Shown here: one piece after another, positions 40,301-46,271 of the stretch | Layout of the letters: every line of letters begins with the position of its first letter | Numbering within the stretch: position 1 is the first letter of the stretch | Assembly (NCBI RefSeq): GCF_000761445.1 | Contig: NZ_KN196470.1 | Coordinates: forward strand, 1,472,823-1,536,822 | Reading direction: 5' to 3' | Origin: Oleiagrimonas soli | Lineage (GTDB): Bacteria; Pseudomonadota; Gammaproteobacteria; Xanthomonadales; Rhodanobacteraceae | Length of the DNA stretch: 64,000 nucleotides | Notes under the pieces: generated by a model | Told to the model about the DNA's origin: nothing | The model's input: only the letters and a program-made list of their open reading frames with translations | Database searches by the model: none | Made by a program: the position numbers and the translations under genes

Positions 40301-42677
40301 GCTCGATGCCGGCGACGCGATTGCGGGCAACGGCGATGCGGTGAATCTGCGCTCGCGCAGCGGCGCGACGGTCGATCTGCATGCGGTCCACGACATCGGC
40401 AGCGCCGCGTTGCCGATCGTGGTGGACGTGGACACGCTGCAGGGCAGCAGCGACCAGGGCAGCATCTGGCTGCACGGACTCGGCGACGTGCGCTTCACCG
40501 ACCTGCAGGCCGGGCAGGGCAACCTGGACCTCTCGGCACAGGGCACGCTGGCCTATGACAACCTGGTCTCGGGCGGCGACAGCATCCTGCAGGCCAACGC
40601 CATCGATGGCACGACGCTGCAGGCGGGCGGTTCGGCGAGCTTCACCTCGACCGCCGACACCACCGTCGACACGGTGCACACCGGCAGCTTCCTGAACATG
40701 CAGGCGGGCGGCAACCTGACGGCGACGACGCTGTACGTCGGCACCGACGCCACGCTGACGGCGGGCGGGGTGCTGTCCTACACCGGCCTGACTTCGGGTG
40801 GCAATAGCGTGCTGCAGGGCGACCGCATCCTCGGCGGCACGCTGGTGGCTGGCGGCCGCGCGCAGCTGACCTCGACGCACGACACCACGGTCGATTCGAT
40901 CCAGACCGGCCAGGATCTGGCGATGCAGGCCGGCGGCAACCTGACGGCGACGACGCTGGACGTCGGCACCGACGCCACGCTGACGGCGGGCGGCGTGTTG
41001 TCCTACACCAGCCTGACCTCGGGCGGCGACAGCGTGCTGCAGGGCGACAACATTCTCGGCGGCACGCTAGTGGCCGACGGGCGCGCGCAGTTGACCTCGA
41101 CGCACGACACCACGGTCGACGCGATCCAGACTGGCCAGGATCTGACGATGAACGCGGGCGGTGAACTGACGGCCACGACGCTGAAGAGCGGCACCGAGGC
41201 CGCGTTGTCGGCGGGTGGCGACCTGAACGTCACGGCGCTCGATGCGGGCACGTTCGCCAGCATCGTCTCTGGCGGCGATACGCACGCCGGCACGGTCAGG
41301 ACGGGCACGTATCTGTCGATGGAAGCCGGTCGTGGCCTGTACGCCGACACGCTCGATGTCGGCACCGACGCCACGCTGCACGGCGCCAGCGCGGTCGGCC
41401 TCGGCGCGGTGACGACCGGCAACGACCTGTCGGCCGACAGCGGCGGCAATCTCGATGCCGATACGCTCGACATCGGCGGCGACGCCGCGCTGAACGCGAC
41501 CGGCACGCTGAGCCTGACCGGCGCGGTCAAGACCGGCGGCGATCTGGACATGACGTCCGGCCAGCACATGAGCTTCGCCACGCTCGATGCGGGCGGCCAC
41601 GTGTTCGGCCAGTCGCTGCATGGCGATATCGACGGCAGCGGGGTCACGGCGACGGACTGGATCAAGTTCGTCGCCGCCGGTTCCATCCGCATCGGTTCGA
41701 TGCAGGCCGGGACCGATGTCACGCTGCAGGCCGGCGCGAACGTTCAGGCCGACCGCATCCTGGCCGGGCACGACCTCGACGTCACCGCCGGCGGCAATAT
41801 CGATCTGGGTTCGGCCACGGCCGCCAACGCGATCATCATGGATGCCGGCGGCAACCTGACCGCGCACGATCTCAAGGCCGGACACAGCATCGATCTGGCG
41901 GCGAACACCATGAGCTTCGCCTCGCTGGAAGCGCCGGACAGCATCACGCTGCTGGCGCGCAAGGGCGACATCACGGCGGATACGCTGACCACGCGCGATG
42001 CCTTCGTCTCGGCCTTCGGCGCGATCCGTCTGGATGCGGCGAACATCGGCGATCGTATCAATCTTGCCGGCAACACCATCGATGCCCACATCCGCCAGAC
42101 CTCGACCGGGCAGCCGCTGTATTCGGCCCTGACCGGTTTCCAGGACGGCGTGGCGCAGCGCATCACCATCGATGCCGAGGTGCCGCAGCAGTGGATGATC
42201 GACCGTCTCGCCGCCGTCAACGCGGCGCTGGCGACCACCGCACCCAGCGTGCACATCGAGCAGGGACACATCGAGAATAGCCTGTCTCTCGACACGGCCG
42301 ATGCGCGCATCCGCATGAACCAGCACGACCCCGCGCTGGTGCCGGCGGACGTGCAACTGATGCAGAAGACGTACGACTTCAAGCTCTATCAGGACGACGT
42401 GCACACGCTGACCGATGCGTTCGTGGTGCGCTACGGCGACGGCTATCAGATCCAGACGCCGAACTACGTCTCCGACCATCTGTGGGTGGCGCCGGATTAC
42501 TACGGCGATGCCGCGCTGCGCTACAACGGTCGCGCGTTGACGCTGCACACCGACGAACGCGGCGAGGACCGGATCGACGGTTTCAAGCCGACCTGGACGA
42601 ACAGCGACGGCAGCGATCTGGTGCAACCGGATCCTTCCGTCGAAGGCGCGCCCGTCAACACCAAGGCTCCACGATGA
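25365..42677 (+). CDS. Giant two-partner-secretion exoprotein (TpsA), LktA-type filamentous adhesin
   Basis: This uninterrupted 5770-residue protein is probably secreted through its partner TpsB to the cell surface. It has a long signal region (LKSLVAAMSAVLGVGHAAGAMA), then a TPS secretion domain (about residues 48-200) with NTGFNSFHDFQLDSGDTVNMHVP, KNLVNLVW and VFFADPHGIVVGNGA, where DPHGI replaces the usual NPNGI. Most of the rest is Gly/Ala/Ser/Thr/Asp-rich beta-helix repeats (about 55-75 residues each, AGGG...VGAG..VN...T.ASI). A Gly/Ser/Lys-rich, partly helical insert lies at about residues 1045-1175. A less repetitive block follows at about 3350-4200, with the few cysteines. Three near-identical 75-residue units occur near 5112-5335. 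The C-terminal 120 residues are non-repetitive. The overall plan matches the leukotoxin LktA-like adhesin family. The GGGGAAA box precedes ATG 25365. No frameshift was seen, which argues for selection. Confidence 0.9.
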   Translation: MRTGLSFRSSKGTPTRVAEKSAQPLALKSLVAAMSAVLGVGHAAGAMAASNINKDGRTATTVAASAAAGHNTFDVTTTTLNASGNTGFNSFHDFQLDSGDTVNMHVPTGAKNLVNLVWDSQTVINGTLNSYVGNSSKIGGNVFFADPHGIVVGNGATLNVGALSLSAPTSDFMASLLDSSGNVDPDATAVNLLLTGQEPEAASGSGCMICIDGTINANSAVRVRATAIDVSGTIYVQGDATDTLSTAVNVAGQTDPVIVSDGNTIRLVVDASEEAGFGDADAKATVNVSGTLTTDSSTTAPSAGHAAAGTWGLVQATAHAEATAEYKTPESKADTVNLATGQVGDLFKDQDSLAENGFASAAQDANLAASDKLGQVAYVRASAVATVNITGSILAAGDVALSSSTAAKAATEATSEAGANAAPVMVGAMYGAIYSKATTHVDSGASVHAGGALAVNSDTDNELDVSADTVAGDQALATTVAWSQAAVQSDSTLAGDIKAQSIQVLAHNSNSFATEAKAETSPSTGSVGVAGAVSLQTVSANAALNSSPTVIAGGNGDVVVAAGSDTSKNATSASTGTSAESTAETQDKTADTNADLGGTLANKSNGGLNADGSSGSVALPFHLGAAVAYTDSKNTSHASIGDGVTIDTEGSVTVYSNLTDAGIHNGATSAAVSKADEGDTDGSGQPIAVDVAAAVAYANYSHDASATIGKNADITAENIGVGSNVNIPFDWYFGNADNVDAIKNMFGSLDQFVDGAKALKDLAGSTPEDITNGVSGYASASAGGDTPVAVGGSVNYFAMTNRNTAWVGDGATLHATSAAAATPGQDSWESDVEWLSSPLEWEHSIDVQADTTVTLFNLVGDITPWKQSTKGDKAAIGGAFNYTGYKNTTIAGVGGDASLTSDHNDVAVNATSTDRMIALSPISGKGGTLAFQGTVAITDVDDTTHATISAGSSVDARAVDVVASNPVMIWSLSGALAMSSEASIGISIGINQTTTDTVAKIGDNRADDPAVTGGATAPSESGGTFAVDALNVNAVSSGQSGALSLAGSKGGSNGSSSSGSGSSGDTGEGESSGGQGTGEGLTSLIENIKTVNENFQAGVAAVDGISSLAGGSDDGSGDSMLDKAGEVMEQISSASEAVGSASESLNKLKDKAAGTGKSKGGADEETSKSKGGKFGIGVSGSASVNIAHLGAHAELQGVTVDNGSSGTDVTVQALDQASLISGSGAAALSQSKSGFAGAIAGAVAYSSVGNTTTALITGSTLNNIDHAVVRALDGSLQVDVALGVAANTSNGTSTTIAGSVSIGKSANTTHAGIEGGSTLTAGSAADSSVEVTAYDHSRIGVGGGSLYFNKSGATSGNVGIGFTYADIGNTTSADLSGHTGAATDNDIAGFKSLTLRALDSSLIGAGSVAGGYSASQNSASLAGAIVWTQIGNTTQASVDSGMRLGLDGDVLIQASAVAPISELDSIVGDRDTEGYDFSGSTLDAPSVDHSGDQTAGSDGDPSQPGSDALTLGDSGVGSSIIAIAGTVQIGGNNVGLSYVGNNVHNTHTVRIDDASIDTTGSVQLGAHDDTRIVGLAVGVGVSSGQFAGLGSATSNIVGNTDSILLGSAATAGHTASIHADSLLAEASDDTKIYSLAGNVAIGKGQAAAGGAVTYNDIANTITTHAGNTTLDIGNDATMNADESALIMAGAVAGAASKGFALTLSFGWNQTADSNQVLIDDASAISAGSLSLGADNSATIYALSGGVSIGGRAAVGLAASVSDIGDSTQAGISDAGLNVSAGAVNVKASGTGTQYALSVAGAVGTQGAGVAGAETTSLISSDVTASVANVYGLKSDGSVDTAAAAQALSLSVDAENTAGIYSLAGGIGIGQSVGVGAAATIADVGGSTSASLSDATLDVTDTTDVKAHAGTTIDTASLAGSAASSVAVSASDTTNLIHNSISATMTNVAAGDASDSSVVSTNVTTVSADNDATINALSGAVGGAGSVAVGAAVSVNNIATTTRASFLGSADGSSAGPVYKAQQLVVQAGTGSASHVNTIAVGAAGGGSTAVGGSVAVNLLGGTTAATIAHQADVIASDNVGVLAVNQQGINVFAGQAAIGGDAGVGIGVVVNKIDGSTDASIDNSAVSAYGNGSALSVDAGAASKADALQAGLDIAKSDANAKSISDPTNYLAPDLSGSTKSVHGVAVNAANQQSIATLGIGASVSGGAAVSAQVGVNIVGGSTSASITDANINQADRTVQSGSGTDIGDNGVYYTHAASAQQVDVTAGSRQYEANFIVNVAGSGGGSATGSVATNVFNVDTSATLSGSTVSAQGAAAVDAVGQQWSLLTAVGASVSGGVGGAASGGVNLFQASTTATLDGGSLDAGSLDVLAQGDTVSAQFTGALGIGIGAAGLAGAAGVNVDSTTTTAKIDGGATVTAGNGVNVKANSKNVAQSIVVGAAGGSSVGIAGGAVVNVVSNNTHASIEGGSSVTAADVAVDALDQQFISAYSGVLGGGFVGAGGGMNLVLLQSSVGAAVQNSTVHAFGPVYGDHGNVDVHAESDRDIQSVAVAIGGGAVGTGLSASVVVAGTGDITGGGGAGDDLTADGQLNLNNLDSLSSGSKLDSDPSSYGLSDSQLSSSDLAGINSSASYNLGGATGSGNSAFGGNDGVQAKISGGSVTANNGIDVGASVESNTDNIAGSGAVGVVGVGGSVAYTSLNSDIQASVDGGTATAGYGIAIHADAGDYNGGKAAKSTAYAGVGGLVGVGAAVAISDVNNTVSTTAGGTLNSSRSGKGTLSLKASDTSTSLAGNANQKDPNGINVGGVVAGAVVVDAIRSSTVSATLADSADVNNFAALTLSASDSGAITANGVMGSGGILTAISAVVATASDSSHVTAHIGTQADIAVGSTSVSASADPVMNAGAVGITVGGIGGGIGANVAVADMTASVEASVADYAVFHQGTLSVDASVSPTVNASSSGGAGAAMLGVNASTATATDTASANATVGNSVTLPTTSVSISATSDTHQNASATGVSVGLVAAGASVAKATSNTTLNATLGNGLLDSSNNPVAAATTGALSVVAAGSDANIAYSKAGSGGLVSGNGASATTSATSTSSASVGQHLDLASLSGFQLSATQNVEYGGEANSVLAAAVGGSGADVSNTINTTTNATIGDGTVVATGGNIDVLAKTTLASADGHNVGATGGAGGVVTGTAASVNTQVTTHNNLKVGSDVQLTSGLDASESVIGHISMVAGTLVGGMADASTISTGGAVPIANAKVNVGGQFDNDLEVGDGSHLLSYGRTNIATYTVLDQVAATATSNSWGAAPVGASSATINLQSDQSLKVGSNVHIKSYDEADIVAGRDILGLHKTKLAPSAVSQSYVRGFIAIPHASATANTVSNATLTMGSGSTVTGGGDVAIGAVQGDATVSTDGTGHGYELGFIPATQHSNHQSSTGTTQTGIDGTVVAGAFNKVKLSIAADGTVDSTGTNAPFNVMVDKTLNPTQELNTLNGTPDGTYNGIDNANVGGILFDPIFVGGGNVYLYGASIGGSGTITAQGAPSVTIDNASPYYMFIPKIETTFGSSGSVLVSGGANPSSLGGLTLHQEPSDVLPTVTINSTYPSTPGGPTPGIILGDVINLGGPLHIKDLAGSLLERGQIQTNSQDVYVPNGYVVVKPTSGDVWFSGADPTSNLNSSWIKAFLDAAISSPDNAAAAIAESYYSLNGVYFTSHASNEQAKVLVLYGSCAPHTGGSGSEESLDGCNVSGPIGTTSVLNRPVPMIPSIALQQSGKFTGNQLGSTGAYTGQKFIVEAKYIDIDGAINAGTPATWTVQTTAALKDFIAQKKAEYAQGLITDPNIRLTTDSSGQPLLTLVGGQPSQLIGATYNVVNNQLILDNVNASGGGSVSLSGKIVSTAQGSINVNSGYGSVTVDNTTGVPLVVQNVFAGSGGLGLITVDDKLKTWTSGVNAGKNVVTWYVSQNGEPAKIYDNYNGATDWTDASARLVGNVSDTTQYAPKAGVEYQWTASTSIARSYDRTSGNHSWSLGDWDWASASGGTAGQHWALGTSRFIDGNGSSGYVDLAGNDYQLSISGSFQQAAYWDVAYHGCDSDGNCHYGTHQSGTDGSGNAASIWGFIYPYQGTLTVTDTQRADLPININFVTSASNNVDITSDNSILLSGQITNTNGPTSVHATQGDIVQSNDKALIWTHSLALAADAGEIGSVNDPLQVKIAHDSTPGSTLTASTGGGDISLNVDSGSSAQAFSALASGAQGYGDVLIRSTGSLVGIAGHSVDVIGRDVNLTSTQGGIGSIATPLNIETHADTLANGAPSGGQLDAHGVGDVAISDTGGDVWVGSVTSENGDVLLAAPNGGIYDARQLDADSTLSSDQAKKIWDQLHLTDGAAADTTIAAIEQQVDAGYAQYYQLLKVGTVSNGQYTLNSDAVDLYWPLAAAANGMDASSAVDPATKASLTQQYVSDRYQTIVSEFGTYIGADWKSQSAFAGSDPVASFNFTLDPTSDAYKNLTQDSTWTEEQLTSAINEAALGSPTGGTVGTVAPNISGKNITLTAGDGGIGRTDTPLSITYQALKDLYAGSATALTAQQITALGLANAPGDVQLIDASGNVISPNDPDLQNKLDHLSVTQTMPLYVTATGTVTGSASASVYLQANGDLHFDSFSSGTDMRVAATGSIGAADGVDASKPVLTTGGDLLLTAGGGYIGLGNDSSGGAGDALPVQIGGELRNASAATDLLLSQLSGDLRVGTVFANGLVSLDAPTGSILAQQDSLSIQGRDIVLTADGDIGRRSSVSTGVDAPLKLQVGSDGSLDATAGGAVNIDSPTGNLHVGTITSGGNLVLTSELGNLDAKHLTSTGGTITSTAGGDGSYDDVQADGDVTLSATGSFTEGSVRSTQGDITLTGVTGMQLKDIDAQAGVIVAKLIGSGSPAMNVVDGGLLQSASDITLQSSGSLAMGAGSEVSSGGLAKLTSTGSMTLGLVASTATSGTGVQLDAGDAIAGNGDAVNLRSRSGATVDLHAVHDIGSAALPIVVDVDTLQGSSDQGSIWLHGLGDVRFTDLQAGQGNLDLSAQGTLAYDNLVSGGDSILQANAIDGTTLQAGGSASFTSTADTTVDTVHTGSFLNMQAGGNLTATTLYVGTDATLTAGGVLSYTGLTSGGNSVLQGDRILGGTLVAGGRAQLTSTHDTTVDSIQTGQDLAMQAGGNLTATTLDVGTDATLTAGGVLSYTSLTSGGDSVLQGDNILGGTLVADGRAQLTSTHDTTVDAIQTGQDLTMNAGGELTATTLKSGTEAALSAGGDLNVTALDAGTFASIVSGGDTHAGTVRTGTYLSMEAGRGLYADTLDVGTDATLHGASAVGLGAVTTGNDLSADSGGNLDADTLDIGGDAALNATGTLSLTGAVKTGGDLDMTSGQHMSFATLDAGGHVFGQSLHGDIDGSGVTATDWIKFVAAGSIRIGSMQAGTDVTLQAGANVQADRILAGHDLDVTAGGNIDLGSATAANAIIMDAGGNLTAHDLKAGHSIDLAANTMSFASLEAPDSITLLARKGDITADTLTTRDAFVSAFGAIRLDAANIGDRINLAGNTIDAHIRQTSTGQPLYSALTGFQDGVAQRITIDAEVPQQWMIDRLAAVNAALATTAPSVHIEQGHIENSLSLDTADARIRMNQHDPALVPADVQLMQKTYDFKLYQDDVHTLTDAFVVRYGDGYQIQTPNYVSDHLWVAPDYYGDAALRYNGRALTLHTDERGEDRIDGFKPTWTNSDGSDLVQPDPSVEGAPVNTKAPR
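40698..41147 (+). repeat. Tandem 225-bp repeats within tpsA
   Basis: Two almost identical 225-bp units (40698-40922 and 40923-41147) each encode 75 residues starting MQAGGNLTATTL. A third, more diverged unit begins at 41148 and a diverged one precedes them. The near identity at the DNA level suggests recent duplication or ongoing gene conversion. Confidence 0.85.
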
Positions 42678-44332
42678 TCAACACCCGCATGAAACGGAAA
42701 CCATCCGCCACGACGCGGCGCGTGCTGGCGCTGTCCGCGCTGAGCGCTTGTCTGCTCGCAGCCGCGGGGCAGGCGGCTGCGCAGACCGTGCCGAGCACGC
42801 TGCAGAACGATGCGCAGCGTCTGCAGCGCTACTACGAGCAACAGCAGACCCAGCCGAAGAAGCCCACGGACCCGCTGGACGACAAGGCCGCGAAGTCGTC
42901 GTCCTCGAAGACGCCCACCGCGGCAGGTGGTCCGGGCTTCGTGCTCAAGCGCGTCGACTTCACGACGTCCGCGTTGCTGAGCGCGCAGGCGTTGCAGGAT
43001 GCAGTCAAGCCGTATCTCGGCCGCATGCTGCACAAGTCCGATCTCGACGCGATGCTCGACCGCGTCAACAATCTGTACCGGGCGCGACACATCACCACCG
43101 CGCGCGCGATCCTGCCGAATCAGTCGATCCAGGATGGCGTGGTGCGCATTGAACTGGTCGAGGGCCGTCTGGGCAAGATCACGGTGGTCGGCGACAAGCA
43201 TGTGCGCAAGGATTTCATCCTGCGCCGCGTCGATCAGAAACCGGGTCAGATCGTCGACTCCGATCAGCTGCGCAAGAACCTGGTGTACCTCAACGAAACC
43301 ACCGATCTGGAAGTGCGCGCGCTGCTGGCGCCGGGCGCCGAACGTGGTCAGACCGACATCCACCTGGCCGTGCAGGAGCCGGACCGGCACGACCTGGTGG
43401 CCTTCGTCGACAACGGCGGCGTGGACAGCACGGGGCGCTATCGCTTCGGTCTGCAGGGACACATCTACGGACTGTTCGGCGTCGACGATCTGCTGGAAGG
43501 CAACATCGCCCATGCCAAGGGCGGCAATGACGGTGCGATCTCGTATTCGGTGCCGTTGTTCGTCAACAACGGGCGGCTCGGCGTGAGTCTGGCGCACAGT
43601 CAGATCAACATCCTCGACCGTGCGTTCCGCGATCTGAACATCACCGGCACCTCGACCGTGAAGTCGGTCAATTACAAGCAGCCGTTCATCGCCACGCTGC
43701 AGACGCAGTTGAGCGGCGTGGCGGCCTACACCATCAGCGACTCGGTGACGCGCATCGGCGGCAAGCAGATCGCGCACACCACCAATCATTCGGCGACGGT
43801 CGGACTCAGCATCGATCACAGCAGCGACGGTCGGCGCTGGAACATCACCCAGTTGGTGACGCGCCTGGATTCCGACGAACCGATGCTCGGCAAGAGCCAT
43901 TTCAATCTCACGCCGGGCAGCGCGTTCCTGATTCAGCGTCTGGGCAAGTCGCACTGGGCGCTGCGCGCCAACGCCGGTTGGCAGTTCAGTTCCGGCACCA
44001 ACCTGCCGTCGGCCAACCTGTTCCAGATCGGCGGCCCGGGCAGCGTGCGCGGGTACGAGCGCGGCGTGCTGGCCGGCCCGCGCGGTTACTACGTCGATCT
44101 CGAACTGCATCGCGCGTTCAGCGAAAAACTGGATCTGTTCGTTTTTGCCGATCACGGTGAAGTGCGCGCCAACTACCCGAACGCCAGTTCGATCTCGGGC
44201 GCGGGTCTGGGCGGCATGTACCGCTATCGTTGGTTGACCGCCTCCGCCGACGTGGCCAAGCCGTTCGACACGGTGACGCCGCAGCAGGACAGCGTGCGTT
44301 TCGATTTCCGGCTCAGCGTCGATTTCGACTGA
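42674..44332 (+). CDS. TpsB outer-membrane transporter (ShlB/FhaC/HecB family)
   Basis: This 552-residue Omp85-superfamily pore secretes the upstream exoprotein. It has a signal peptide (VLALSALSACLLAAAGQAAA), then a Gln/Lys-rich linker, two POTRA domains (about residues 95-255; FVLKRVDFTTSALLSAQALQDAVKPYLG, then GRLGKITVVGDKHVRKDFILRRV), and a 16-strand barrel. The conserved loop 6 motif is VRGY (residues 458-461) in GPGSVRGYERG. The protein ends in LSVDFD, with the terminal strand typical of outer-membrane proteins, though its last residue is Asp rather than aromatic. The ATG overlaps the tpsA stop (ATGA), so the two are translationally coupled. A second in-frame ATG lies at 42689. Confidence 0.95.
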   Translation: MINTRMKRKPSATTRRVLALSALSACLLAAAGQAAAQTVPSTLQNDAQRLQRYYEQQQTQPKKPTDPLDDKAAKSSSSKTPTAAGGPGFVLKRVDFTTSALLSAQALQDAVKPYLGRMLHKSDLDAMLDRVNNLYRARHITTARAILPNQSIQDGVVRIELVEGRLGKITVVGDKHVRKDFILRRVDQKPGQIVDSDQLRKNLVYLNETTDLEVRALLAPGAERGQTDIHLAVQEPDRHDLVAFVDNGGVDSTGRYRFGLQGHIYGLFGVDDLLEGNIAHAKGGNDGAISYSVPLFVNNGRLGVSLAHSQINILDRAFRDLNITGTSTVKSVNYKQPFIATLQTQLSGVAAYTISDSVTRIGGKQIAHTTNHSATVGLSIDHSSDGRRWNITQLVTRLDSDEPMLGKSHFNLTPGSAFLIQRLGKSHWALRANAGWQFSSGTNLPSANLFQIGGPGSVRGYERGVLAGPRGYYVDLELHRAFSEKLDLFVFADHGEVRANYPNASSISGAGLGGMYRYRWLTASADVAKPFDTVTPQQDSVRFDFRLSVDFD

Positions 44333-44339
44333 CCTCGGC

Positions 44340-44359
44340 GCATCCGGCATGCCGGGTGC
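44340..44359. terminator. Bidirectional hairpin between tpsB and the c-di-GMP gene
   Basis: GCATCCGG pairs with CCGGGTGC (one G-T pair) around CATG, with a short T-run downstream on the plus strand. It lies in the 39-base gap between two convergent genes. Confidence 0.6.
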
Positions 44360-44371
44360 GATGCTTTTGCG

Positions 44372-46198
44372 TCAGGCTTTCCAGTCGCGCATGAAGTCCG
44401 CCATCTGCGCCGGTTGCAGTGGATGGCTGAACAGGAAGCCCTGCGCATCGTCGGTGCCGATGCGTTCGAGGAACGCGAGCTGTTCCTCGCTCTCCACGCC
44501 CTCGGCGACCACGGTCATCCCGAGGCTGTCGGCGATGCGCACGATGGCCTCGCAGATGGCCGTGTCCGAGGCCTGGCTGGGGATGCCCTGCATGAAGGTG
44601 TGGCTGATCTTCACGCAGTCGATGGGCAGGTGACGCAGGTAGTTGAACGAGGAGTAGCCCTCGCCGAAGTCGTCGATGCTCAGACGCACGCCCATCTTCT
44701 TCAGGGCGGTGAATGTCTCCAGCGTGTCCGGCGCTTCGTCGATCAGGATGCGCTCGGTCATTTCCAGTTCCAGCGCGTCGCCGGGGAGTCCGTGCGCGTC
44801 CAGCGCGGCCTGCACGCTGTCGCTGAAGGTGCCGCTCAGCAACTGACGGAACGACACGTTGACCGCGATGTGCTCGAGCATCAGGCCCTGGTCGCGCCAG
44901 GCACGCAGCTGGCGGCAGGCTTCCTGCACGACCCAGGCGCCGATGCGCACGATCTCGCCGGAGTTCTCCGCGTGCGGAATGAAGTCGGTCGGCGGCACGT
45001 CGCCGAACTGACGGCTGCGCCAGCGCAACAGTGCTTCGGCGCCGACAATGCGGCGGTCATGCAGCGAGATTTTCGGCTGGAATGCCAGCCACAGTTCGCC
45101 CTGATCCAGCGCCAGGCGCAATTGCGCCTCGATCTGGTTGCGCATGCCGAGGCGATCGCCCATGGTTTTGTCGAAGGCGCGGTAGGTGTGCCGCCCGCGC
45201 CGCTTGGCCTCGTGCATGGCCGTGTCGGCGTGCTGGATCAGTTGTTCGGCGCTGTCGCCGTGTTGCGGGTAGTGGGCGATGCCGATCGAAGTGGTCAGCA
45301 CGAAGGCCTCGCCCTCGAGCTGGAAGGGGCGCTCGAAGGCGCGGATGATGCGCTGCGCGCACGTCCGGGCCGAAGCGCCGCGCGGCAGCAGCACGATGAA
45401 TTCGTCATTGCCGTAGCGGCCGCAGCGCACGTCGCCCTCGCAGCACATGCGCAGGCGTTCGGCCGTGGCCAGCAGCAGGCGATCGCCGGCATGGTGGCCG
45501 AGCATGTCGTTGAGAATCTTGAAGCGATCCAGATCGATGTACAGCACCGCGGGACTGGCTTCCGCGCGCGCCCCGTCGATGGCTTCGCGGATCGCTTCGA
45601 GCATGGTGTCGCGATTGGGCAGACGGGTTAGCGAATCGACGCGCGCCTGCTTGCGCAGATGGTCGGCCGAGACCCGCAGCTGCCGTTCGGCCTCGACGCG
45701 TTCGCTGATGTCGCGCGCCACGGCGAGGATGCGCGGCTGACCGGCATCGACGAACACATTCGAGTGCACTTCCACCGGAAACGTGGTGCCGTCCGCGCGC
45801 CGGTTCACGCTGATCACGCTGAAGGTCTGGTCGACGCCGTGCGTGCGCATGACCGCGGTCATGTGGTCGTCCGGCAGATTGGGGTTGAGGTCGCGCACAT
45901 TCATGCCGCGCAGCCGGTCGAGCGGGTAGCCGAAGATGCGCACCGCCGCGGTGTTGGCGTCGACGATGTCGCCCTGCGCGTCGTGCAGCGTCACGGCATC
46001 GGGAACGGCGTCGAGCAGGGTGCGGAAGCGGGCGGCGTGGTCGGCGGCGTGCGATAGCGGGTCCCGGTCGGCATCCGGGCCGCGCGCGACCGGTTGCACG
46101 GCGCCAGCAACGTCGTGCGCTGGAGATGCAGCGCGATCCTCGTCAGGCAGCTTCTTGCGCATCCATGGTGCCGGTGCAACCCACGGCCCCCTTGCCAT
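44372..46198 (-). CDS. PAS-GGDEF-EAL cyclic-di-GMP signalling protein
   Basis: This protein of up to 608 residues has a PAS sensor domain (about residues 55-170; FRTLLDAVPDAVTLHDAQGDIVDANTAAVRIFGY), a GGDEF domain (about 180-345) and an EAL domain (about 360-600). The cyclase signature is G263-N-D-E-F, so its second Gly is replaced by Asn and cyclase activity is uncertain. The phosphodiesterase residues look intact: EALLRW (388-393), NVSFRQL, ELEMTER, DDFGEGYSS and VAEGVES. It is therefore most likely a c-di-GMP hydrolase with a regulatory or weak cyclase domain. No membrane segment is seen. A second in-frame ATG at 46162 would shorten the N-terminus by 12 residues. It is convergent with tpsB. 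Confidence 0.93.
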   Translation of the reverse strand: MARGPWVAPAPWMRKKLPDEDRAASPAHDVAGAVQPVARGPDADRDPLSHAADHAARFRTLLDAVPDAVTLHDAQGDIVDANTAAVRIFGYPLDRLRGMNVRDLNPNLPDDHMTAVMRTHGVDQTFSVISVNRRADGTTFPVEVHSNVFVDAGQPRILAVARDISERVEAERQLRVSADHLRKQARVDSLTRLPNRDTMLEAIREAIDGARAEASPAVLYIDLDRFKILNDMLGHHAGDRLLLATAERLRMCCEGDVRCGRYGNDEFIVLLPRGASARTCAQRIIRAFERPFQLEGEAFVLTTSIGIAHYPQHGDSAEQLIQHADTAMHEAKRRGRHTYRAFDKTMGDRLGMRNQIEAQLRLALDQGELWLAFQPKISLHDRRIVGAEALLRWRSRQFGDVPPTDFIPHAENSGEIVRIGAWVVQEACRQLRAWRDQGLMLEHIAVNVSFRQLLSGTFSDSVQAALDAHGLPGDALELEMTERILIDEAPDTLETFTALKKMGVRLSIDDFGEGYSSFNYLRHLPIDCVKISHTFMQGIPSQASDTAICEAIVRIADSLGMTVVAEGVESEEQLAFLERIGTDDAQGFLFSHPLQPAQMADFMRDWKA

Positions 46199-46271
46199 GT
46201 GGGAGCTTTCAGTCTAGCACCGTTCCTGGCGCTTCGGTCCAGCTTTTTTCGAGCGTTGAACTCTTTTGAAT

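Noticed and set aside
25344-40880. A 5178-codon open frame on the minus strand opposite the giant exoprotein
   Set aside because: It mirrors the codon structure of the GC-rich, Gly/Ala/Asp-rich plus-strand gene, has an Arg/Ala/Val-rich composition with no domain or signal peptide, and lacks a ribosome site. The plus-strand frame has a secretion domain and a coupled TpsB.
40698-41147. Regular spaced repeats as a possible CRISPR-like array
   Set aside because: The repeats are in frame, 225 bp long and part of the beta-helix coding region; there is no short repeat/unique spacer pattern and no cas genes.
42640-42677. A contact-dependent inhibition toxin at the end of the exoprotein
   Set aside because: The C-terminus has no VENN-type boundary or nuclease-like domain, and no immunity gene follows; TpsB overlaps the stop directly.
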